Source: Manduca sexta (taxonomy: Eukaryota > Arthropoda > Insecta > Lepidoptera > Sphingidae). From it: 64,000 nucleotides of DNA. The stretch's first letter is position 1; each line of letters opens with the position of its first letter. Below are positions 56,201-64,000 of the stretch, piece after piece. The stretch spans positions 7,123,245-7,187,244 of the forward strand of contig NC_051119.1 in NCBI RefSeq assembly GCF_014839805.1. The letters are read 5' to 3'. Under the pieces are notes generated by a model that was not told the origin of the DNA, ran no database searches, and saw only the letters and a list, made by a program, of their open reading frames with translations. The translations under genes were made by a program, and so were the position numbers.

Positions 56201-57364
56201 TTCTCCCCGAGAGATACGATAGAATCCGTAAAATAGTTATATTTCAATTGCAGTAAGAGTTTAAAAGAGTTTAAACATAACTGCGCAGCAAAACCCACAA
56301 AAAAGGAAAATAGGAACGTAAAAAGCAAAGCAATGTCAAAAGTCAATGTTTTTTTTAAGTCCACAGGTATGTATTGTAGCCAATAAGTGTCTAAATATTG
56401 TCACACTGGCCCGCACTCAGTGTCCCGTGACGGGGGCGACGTCTCACTCGCACGCGCCGCGTCGGAGCAGGACGGGGGCCGCGTGGAGGCGCGCGCGGCA
56501 CAAAGCTGCCGACTAACACAATACTACCATGGTGGCAATCCAGAGACGGACTTGGGTAGGACAAAAATTTATCAGTTATGGGAAATGTATTATTATGATA
56601 GAGTTAGAGTTCCAAAAATTATGGATTTTCACCAGTGGAATTTATATAATATAACCTTATTCCGTATGTTATTATGTTGTAAACAGGCTTTTAAAATAGT
56701 ATAGGTTAGTACAGTAGTTCTCAAACTTTTTAAATGACGGAACCCTTTTGGGAAGCAAAATACTTGATGGAACCCTACAATAAAACAATTGTTTTTATAA
56801 GTGTATTTTTTATTAATCAGCATAATAAAAGTACAATGTAACTGTTACTAATTATTATTGAGAGAGGTGTTTTGATTTTATTTCTAAATTCTTGCGGAAC
56901 CCCGACAGAGGTATCACGGAACCCTAGGGTTCCGCGGAACACACTTAGAGTATAGCTGGGTTAGTATCTTTAATTGCATTTCCTTTTATTTTTTCCATGG
57001 CCATCAAACCGATAATTGGCCAAATTAAAATTTAAATGAAAATACAATTGTAATAACTTTCTCTAATTAAAAATTTAATTATTTCTTTTTATTTCAGCCG
57101 ACTTCAAAAGAAAGACGTTACCTAATTCTTAGTAAAAAGAAATATTATTCAGCGATTTTTTTTAACAATAAAAGAATGTAAATATGTGTAATATTTTTTT
57201 TAAACGTCCAATTTCGGACCTCGTGTCGGTGTATGCACGTAGCCCTACACTGTAGTCCACTCGCGCGCACTTCACTCTGTCTTGTGTGTCCGCCGCCTGA
57301 CACATAGCCGGCCGGCTCACGTCACGTGTCGAAAAAATTAAAAGCGAACTGTTCTTTATTCAAA

Positions 57365-57570
57365 ACTAGCTTTTGCTTGCGAGTTGGCTTGTATGTGTGA
57401 GTTTTCCGGGATAAATGTCCCGCTATATGTTTTCCCGGGGTAGAAAGCAGCCTTTGTTCTTCCCAGGGTCTCAAACTATCTTTATACCACATTTCATCAA
57501 AATCCGTTTGGTAGTTTTTGAGTTTATCGCGTTCAGACAGGTAGACAGAGGAGTTTGTTTTATAATATAG
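57365..57570 (+). repeat. Dispersed lepidopteran repeat tail, copy 2
   Basis: Contains CTTCCCAGGGTCTCAAACTA, CATCAAAATCCGTTTGGTAG and GTTCAGACAGGTAGACAG followed by TTTTATAATATAG. Shares TTCCCAGGGTCTCAAACTGT with 27027-27046 in contig B. Confidence 0.5.
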
Positions 57571-58506
57571 TTTTTAGAACTTTTTAAGAATAAGACACAT
57601 GATTCATTGATCGCTCCTATTGGTCATAGCGTGATGTTATGTAACCCACAGCCTTCCTTAATAAGTAGGCTATCTAACACTTAAATAATTTTCATTTCGA
57701 ACCAGTACTTCCAGCAAACAAACTCTTCAGCTTTATATAATAAATAGTATAGACTTATGATTTTTAAATATTATGCCAATAATACGGGGTAAATAGGTCT
57801 AAAGAGGTGGAAAATAAGTTTTAAATATCCAAAATTATACCCAGACAATGCAACGTTTTACTGCACTTAACGCAAAATATGTTTCAGTGCCCATTCAATG
57901 GAGATTACAGCCTAAATAAGCTATACCTACAAATAATAGAAATATGAAGTTTTAAGTAATATTAGGTGTTCATTTAAAAATTTTCGCACTGAAAAGATTA
58001 TAAATTTAGTTCTTCGTAGTCGTACACTCTTGACATGGTCGTGGTTATATTTGGGTCTATAGAAAAACTGTGGTTTTCCTGATGCGTTGCCATATGGCTT
58101 GATGTTTGGCGGAGTGGAGGCATTCGTTTATAAAAGAGGTATTTTTAGTATTAAATTTAGTTAAAAATGCATATTTCAAATTGTTACTAAACGTCGTTTC
58201 TAAAATGATTTACAAAATATACGTCAACACGGGCGAGAATTGCCTAAGCATTGCGTACAGACGGGGTAACTTTTTAAGCAATAATTGCGTACGATTATCG
58301 CTAGCAATAATTGATCCGTCTAACAGCTGGTCTCAATAAATGATCCAAATCTCAATCTCCAATCTAATTTTGAGAATGAACCAATCAAAATATGATATGT
58401 ATGTATGTCAAACAAACTCTGTTTTGATTGGTCCAATTTTGAGATAGATCGAAGAAAGTCATTGGGATCGTTCATTAAAAATGGCTTTAAATGAGGCTGA
58501 ATTTTT

Positions 58507-58793
58507 AGACGAGCTTACCGTTTGCCTAATGGTTAGCGATACGACCGCCCATAAACCGTGGAAACACCATCCAACACCTTGAATTACAAAGTATTGTTTG
58601 GTATTCCACTGCGCTCGCCATCCTGAGACATGAGATGTTAAGTCTTATTATGTCCAGTAGTTATACTGTTTACAATGTCATTAAAACCGGAATACAACAG
58701 TGAGTACACATTCCTGCTTGGCGGCAGAAATAGATATTACGGAGGTACCTACCCAGGCGGACTCTCACATAATATGAAAGATCAACCACCAGT
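58507..58793 (-). repeat. Dispersed repeat R2, contig D copy
   Basis: From GACGAGCTTACCGTTTGCC to AATATGAAAGATCAACCACC. More diverged than the copies in B and C. Ends 75 bp before the tRNA gene. Confidence 0.65.
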
Positions 58794-58867
58794 AACGTCT
58801 GCATGTTTTACGATCAAGAATTAGTTTATAAAAGATTATTACCAAGACTTTAGTAAAAGCTCTCATA

Positions 58868-58940
58868 GGGGGCGTAGCTCAGATGGTAGAGCGCTCGCTT
58901 AGCATGCGAGAGGTACCGGGATCGATACCCGGCGCCTCCA
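58868..58940 (+). tRNA. tRNA-Ala (anticodon AGC)
   Basis: 73 nt that fold as a full cloverleaf. The 7-bp acceptor stem includes the G3-U70 pair that marks tRNA-Ala for alanyl-tRNA synthetase. D arm GCTC/GAGC; anticodon stem CTCGC/GCGAG with loop TTAGCAT, anticodon AGC; T stem CCGGG/CCCGG with loop ATCGATA; discriminator base A. No intron. The T loop has A at position 54 instead of T, which fits my memory of silkworm tRNA-Ala. Internal promoter boxes are intact and a T5 terminator follows, so the gene looks functional. Confidence 0.97.
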
Positions 58941-58954
58941 TTTAGATCAATCCG

Positions 58955-58959
58955 TTTTT
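58955..58959 (+). terminator. Pol III terminator of tRNA-Ala
   Basis: Run of five T starting 15 bases after the tRNA 3' end, the normal RNA polymerase III stop. Confidence 0.8.
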
Positions 58960-59159
58960 GATATATTTTTTGTAAATCAAAAGATTTCTTATGTTTACGC
59001 GAATGTTAGACATTGAATATTTTACGAATTATATTGTGGGTTTTTTATTATATAATTATTTTGTCCTAACCTTTTGAAGACTTTCCAGCCTTCAAGGCCA
59101 CGATGGGCATAGTGTTGGTTGTCCAAGAAATTAATGTAACATTGGGTTGTAATATGAAT

Positions 59160-59456
59160 GAATGAATCCTTCCTAGCCGAATTTCGGCCACGGCGGCCAA
59201 TCTCAATGGAGATCAGCCAGGTACGCAGGAGATATTATAGTGCACTAGTGTGTGCGCAGTACACAGGTGCACTCTGTTTTTTCACTCTCATAGTTCGGTG
59301 AGACGGCAATCCAACATGACCGGAGAGAGATCAGGCGCAGGGCCAACAGCTTTACGTGCTTTCCGAGGCACAGGGATATCACACCGCCAACTTCCTGTTT
59401 TTTAAGATGGAAAAACCCAGTCACAATTATTATGGCCCGACCCGGGATTGGTGGCA
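59160..59456 (+). repeat. Dispersed repeat R3, contig D copy
   Basis: From CCGAATTTCGGCCACGGCGG through GTGCACTAGTGTGTGCGCAG to GGCCCGACCCGGGATTGG. The best preserved of the three R3 copies. Confidence 0.65.
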
Positions 59457-60001
59457 CCTCTGCCTACCCTATCGGAAATAAAGGATTTGTTTTTGCTCTA
59501 TCATGGGTCAGAACACAGAATGCGAATAGTGGGTGCCCTGGCTGCAAATTTGCCAACCCTAACGGAAGTAAAGAAATTGTGTTTGCGTTCCGTTTTGAAA
59601 TTCGCAAAAAAAAATACGAAAATAAATGTAGCCATTTTCACGAACCAAAGAAAATGCAAATGGCAATTTTCCTCAAAAGAATATCGTCTTAAAGTGACAT
59701 GTAGTGGTACAAATTAGGGTTCCGCGGAACCCTTCCGTGGTTTTTATTGTGCATTGCGTTTTATTACTTTTTTATATCTTTTTAACAGCTTTGGGGAGGT
59801 CAGTTATTGATATTATTATCTGGTTAGGGTTGGCACTCATTTTACAGTATTTTTTTGATATATGATATTTGAAACGATGCGTACATTTAGTTTAGTCTAA
59901 AAATAAAATACGTAATTAAAATCCAGCATACATATTAAATATACCTAGATAATAATTGAAGAATTGGTTGTTTCTTACTACAAGGTAAAGTACAAACAAC
60001 A

Positions 60002-60052
60002 ACAGTACTCAGAACAAACTGGGTTACCTACCCAGTTTGTTCTGGGTACTGT
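60002..60052. repeat. Short hairpin, 23-bp arms
   Basis: Arms 60002-60024 and 60030-60052 are inverted copies with one mismatch, separated by the 5-base loop TACCT. Centre reads AACTGGGT-TACCT-ACCCAGTT. No neighbouring TIR element explains it. Confidence 0.8.
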
Positions 60053-60106
60053 AAGTTAAACTTCTTCTAAACTATTTCGTTACATACATTTGTTTTCAGA
60101 TTAAAG

Positions 60107-60425
60107 CGGCGATAGCCTAGTTGGGTGTGGAACGGACTGCCAAGACGAATGTCCGCAGGTTCAAATCCCAAGGGCACACACCTCTGACTTTTCTAAAATC
60201 ATGTGTGTATTCTTTGTGAATTTATCGTTCGCTTCAACGGTGAAGGAAAACATCGTGAGGAACCCTGCACATCTGAGAAGTTCTCTATAGGAATTTCGAA
60301 GGTGTGTGAAATCTACCAATCCGCACTAGGCCAGCGTGGTGGACTAAGCCCTAATCCCTCTCAGTAGTAAAGGAGGCCCGTGCTCAGCAGTGGGCAAGTA
60401 TATAATACAGGGCTGATATTATTAT
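60107..60425 (+). mobile_element. tRNA-derived SINE S1, contig D copy
   Basis: Full-length copy: GCGGCGATAGCCTAGTTGGG head with box A, GCAGGTTCAAATCCCAAGGG with box B, and the CCCGTGCTCAGCAGTGGG...ATACAGGGCTGATATTATTA 3' end followed by a short TTTATT-rich tail. Confidence 0.8.
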
Positions 60426-60744
60426 TTATTTTTATTATTTGTTTTCAAATACTCATATAATATACTGTTATCAAGGCGATTTTTCCACTGTCCAGTAGCA
60501 ATTGTCTGACTCGTTTTAAATGCCAGGTACGTGGCGGACTTTCTAATTTAAATTTACCCTCTAAAAATAATATCCACTGTCAGTTATTGTCAACCCTATC
60601 ATAGCAAGCCAGGGGTCGTCCATCACGCACAGGGAAAAGGGGACAATAATATCTTAAATATTTTGATCGCTTACTGTAAATGTCACGGAATTCTTGAGCC
60701 GTTTCGTTAATGGTGTCGTTTGTAAAGGTTTTTTCCCCTGGGCC

Positions 60745-60920
60745 CTTATTCTGTATGATAGTGTAAACGCGTAACGCGGCCGTGTCATGTTATCTTCGAG
60801 AAAAGTGCGTGGAATGGTATTCTGTAAGCCAAATTTCTATAGTCCTAAACATGATACGTTGTGTTACGTGCTTGTTACGCACTGTTAAAATAACGTGCGG
60901 GATAAAGAACAAGGCCCCTG
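60745..60920 (+). repeat. Dispersed repeat, copy 2 of 2
   Basis: Partner of 2155-2300; contains GGAATGGTATTCTGTAAGCC and a GTGTTACGTGCTTGTTACGC segment. Confidence 0.55.
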
Positions 60921-61261
60921 GTCTGTAGTGAGTAGGGTTTGGATGTTAGGTAATGTGGATTCTAGATGTTAATTAATGAATGTAATTTGCAAGTTTGTAT
61001 ATTTAGACGAGTTATATGTATGGCTTTGTACTTAATTATTGTTTTTAGTTATAAAATAAATTGTATAACTGAGGTTGATACTTCACAATTCGGTCATTTA
61101 TGAAGAAATTTGTTTTTTTTTTCAAAAGAATATACCACGAGATTGGTCTCAATGATTTTTTTCAAAATCGCTTTAGTAGTTTGGTTTTAAATCTTGTGAC
61201 GTTTTTAGTTAGATATGATGTTTTTGCATCTACTTTTTACTTACTTATATATACAGTGTAT

Positions 61262-61304
61262 GAAAAGGTGTTATGGTGTATATTATACACCATAACACCT
61301 TTTC
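61262..61304. repeat. Perfect palindrome, 21-bp arms with 1-base loop
   Basis: GAAAAGGTGTTATGGTGTAT is followed by an exact inverted copy ending ACACCTTTTC, with one T unpaired at the centre (61283). Lies in otherwise unremarkable AT-rich sequence. Confidence 0.9.
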
Positions 61305-62389
61305 CCTTTTCAGGGGTAGGCAGAGGTGTAATACATCAGCTCGATAATCGTATTGTGAGCGAAACACAACTACGCCATTGAGACTATTTTTAAGTAACAC
61401 AATAAAAAAACAAAAAAAAAATTACAAAAAATTAAACCGCCTTCAAAAACCACTAAAAACCAAAAAAGTTATTTAACATAACTGGTATATACTGGTTACC
61501 AATTTTGCAGTCGGTGCCTAATTAAAATGCTGGGAAAGCTAGTTAATTAAATTAACAAATGTATGAAAATAAATTTTAATTTGTCACCGAACGCCTTGAA
61601 GTAGGTAATTATAACAAAGCATGTAATAATAAACTTTGTACGTAAGTACATATACAATAATTGAACCCATATTGTAACTTATTTGATCATTTAGCGTTTC
61701 CATACGAAATTTCGTATGCAAACTTACGTCAAACATTCTTACAAAGCATCCACCGATATTTGACCCCTACATATAAAATGATCATATGACTCCACAGGTC
61801 ACCACAAACTGGACGAAAATAATACTTTGACAGAATCTTGTTTAACGCGCGACGTGCCTTCAGTCTGTTTAAAATACGACAAATTTAATTGTTACATTGC
61901 AAAATAAATTTCGTGCGAATATAAACTGAATTGCGAGGAAATAAAATACTATTCAGTTTAGTCGGCTGCAAAACAAAGTTTGTTCGAACATCCTTAAGGC
62001 AAAACACTCACAGATAGAAATCTTGTTAAGGGGCATGTCTTTTCCAGTCTCTTTTGTCTACAATTACTCCCTTTGTGGTCTCGAGAGTATATTTATCTCT
62101 TTCTAACGTGTGAAAAATTATACATGCATCCCTCTCGTTGCTCTTTGGCAATCCAATTTGAGATTTCCGCTTGCGTTTGTTATGTTTTTTCTTTTTTATC
62201 TTTCGCTTAAAGATATAGTAAAGGTGAGGTTTTAGATCATTCAGTAAGGTACAAGAAATGAAATGCTTAAGATTTTAAAAACATTTATCGATTTCAACAT
62301 AGCCTGAGAATAATCCTTATTTATATTAAAATAGGTATCAATTTAGCTGGACACATTGCAAATATCTACCTATGACATGGTGACCAAGC

Positions 62390-62615
62390 ACTATTAAATA
62401 GGCCATCAGTTTTACATGGTGTAGGAGGCGTTAAGTTCGAATCGCGGTTAGGGAAAAGTGATATTATGTTTTTCTATCCCTTATCAGCACGGAGTATGGA
62501 ATTTGGTTCTAGAGAATTATAATATGGCAATAGTCTCATACCCTGTCGTAGTTGTGCCTCTAACTACCCCTTCGGATAAATAAGGACGCGATAATGTGTG
62601 TGCTAATAATGACAA
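62390..62615 (+). mobile_element. SINE family S2, diverged copy
   Basis: Contains a box B-like AAGTTCGAATCGCGG near 62432, then ATGGCAATAGTCTCATACCC and ACTACCCCTTCGGATAAATA, the S2 3' region. The head is too diverged to show a clear box A. Confidence 0.45.
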
Positions 62616-62617
62616 AT

Positions 62618-62735
62618 TAGTTTTCCCCGAGACTCGCCGAGCTTCACTGCTCGGTGTCATAATAAGTGCCACTGCTAATCCTGGCTTACAGGAGCTGTAC
62701 TGGTGGGTGTGAGGGCGGGAAAGTCTCTGGCGCTA
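62618..62735 (+). repeat. Dispersed repeat R4, contig D copy
   Basis: GAGACTCGCCGAGCTTCACT and CTGGCTTACAGGAGCTGTAC. Same orientation as 40519-40641. Confidence 0.6.
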
Positions 62736-64000
62736 ATAACATTTAATACTATATCAATCAAATGAAATTTACTTGAAACTCGCGAACCAGGCTTTCTATT
62801 TTTCACATATTTGGCAGAAAGCATCGCAGGTCCTTTGTTTTTCATCTAGTGTCTCTTCTATAACTATAATTTTATTAGTTTATGTTAAAAATACATTCAA
62901 TATCAATAACACATTTTTCAAAGCGCCATTTGTCACGTCAATTGCGTATTTTTTAACGAATCAAATATTGAATTCGGAACTTAAACGCAATCGAACACTG
63001 TTGAAAGTATTTCAAATATGAAAAAAAATACTTTTTAATTTTTTGTGACGCGGTTGCTATTCAGCCAGTTTCAACTAAAGAGTTGGAAATATAAACAATC
63101 ATGTGGAATGTATTTTTTAGAACTTATGGTTGAATTGAATGATCAGAATATTTGAACGGATGAGTATTTTTTTTTGGCAGAAATCGTCGCGAGCACAATT
63201 ATAGTAATCTAGATTATAATACTAGTAACTCTAGTTTTCGATTGCGGTTCCATTCGCGAATGAATATATCAAAAATGTGTTTTTTGGGTAAAACATATTC
63301 GTTGGAATTCTGGCTTATAAAAATTAATACCTATCAAGTATCAAGTGAAAAATCTTATACGAAACTTCAACAAAGTATCGTGCACCAATCCTTCAACCCG
63401 TTTTCCGCAAAATAAAACTAGCCACGCAAACCAACCCTCCGTAATAAAAGGGGTGAAAAATATCATCTAAACGTCAAAACCAAATAATTTAAAAACGATA
63501 TCCACCCCACATGGGAAATTGTTACGGCGCGTGTCACGGATTAGCGCCATCTTGCGGTGCGGTAATTAAATTTCGCGCCAAAAAGAATTCGAATCAAATT
63601 GCGTGGTTAATTCTTTTGTAGTTTTAATTGGTCATATTGGATTAAATGTCAGTTTGAGGAATGTGTATATGTTAGATAAATAGACTGGACGGGTTAAGTG
63701 ACCTCTTCTGTTTCTATTACGCTGTCTAAGACGCTTTTCCCCGTATTCATAAACATCACTATGAGGACGCATAGCAGTGGCGAAAGGTGAAGTTTTCCAA
63801 AAGGGAATTCGACACAATATATTTAAACCATTTATTTTTCTACACACACATAATAACAAAAAAGTATAAAAACACACACACACACACAGTTAACAATATT
63901 AGGCATATAACGGATATATTCCATGAAGTCTGATAGAAGGGTTGTCAGCGCAGTATACGCTGTTAAACAGCATTGATTTTCAGCTGTACCCCAGATTTTT
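62736..64000. other. End of contig D, no gene seen
   Basis: AT-rich with only short open frames lacking protein character. A CA microsatellite lies at about 63869-63888. Confidence 0.5.
63869..63888. repeat. (CA)n microsatellite
   Basis: About nine to ten CA units in a row. Confidence 0.8.

Larger units (their letters stand above)
53671..58867. other. Contig D, repeat-rich sequence without a supported gene
   Basis: Holds two M1 MITEs, fragments of two SINE families, and dispersed repeat tails. Two GC-rich islands (about 56405-56515 and 57225-57330) stand out from the AT-rich background. Open frames in this part (for example 56387-56704 and 58106-58339) have no recognisable protein character. 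Confidence 0.5.

Noticed and set aside
56387..56704. 105-codon open frame starting in a GC-rich island
   Set aside because: Low-complexity Arg/Ala/Gly start, no splice context, no recognisable domain.
59432..59717. Two overlapping open frames of 86-89 codons
   Set aside because: They begin inside the R3 repeat, overlap each other in different frames and show no protein family character.
62773..63021. 82-codon open frame
   Set aside because: AT-rich, hydrophobic by composition only, no supporting splice sites or motifs.

Overview
The window is nuclear DNA of a moth or butterfly (Lepidoptera). The evidence is AT-rich sequence, intron-rich genes with GT/AG junctions, many copies of short repeats typical of Lepidoptera (a tRNA-derived SINE, RTE-type LINE 3' ends, foldback MITEs), a Ty1/copia retrotransposon, and a tRNA-Ala(AGC) gene that matches the silkworm type as I remember it. 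No species can be named from the sequence alone.

Assembly layout. Three runs of exactly 500 N (1137-1636, 30250-30749, 53171-53670) divide the window into four contigs: A (1-1136), B (1637-30249), C (30750-53170) and D (53671-64000). B from about 5303 to its end, read in reverse complement, matches C from about 34310 to its end with the same genes, introns and repeats. The two differ by SNPs, many homopolymer-length changes and a few large insertions. Because the match runs into the fixed-size gaps at both ends, the simplest reading is that B and C are two alleles (haplotigs) placed head to head, not a real inverted duplication of about 23-25 kb.

Gene order, read along C on the + strand: (1) an unrecognised lysine-rich secreted protein of about 304 aa; (2) 5-hydroxyisourate hydrolase (urate degradation), two exons, complete; (3) an 11-exon secreted carboxyl/cholinesterase-family protein of about 545 aa whose nucleophile serine is glycine in both copies, so it is probably a non-catalytic esterase fold; (4) a 5-exon protein resembling the COG4339 HD-superfamily phosphohydrolases but lacking the HD pair. 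Contig B carries the same series on the - strand: only the last exon of gene 2, all of gene 3, and five exons of gene 4. B also holds the last two exons of an unrecognised + strand gene (2479-2963).

Mobile DNA. A 4456-bp Ty1/copia element (15090-19545, - strand) with matching 175-bp LTRs and an ATACA target duplication lies in an esterase intron of B; C has the exact empty site. A 1275-bp block flanked by CCTTAA is present in B and absent from C. Contig D has one tRNA gene, several SINEs and MITEs, two near-perfect short hairpins and no protein gene that I can support.

The genes do not form an obvious pathway. The main points are the two adjacent likely pseudoenzymes, the structural polymorphisms between B and C, and the probable false duplication.
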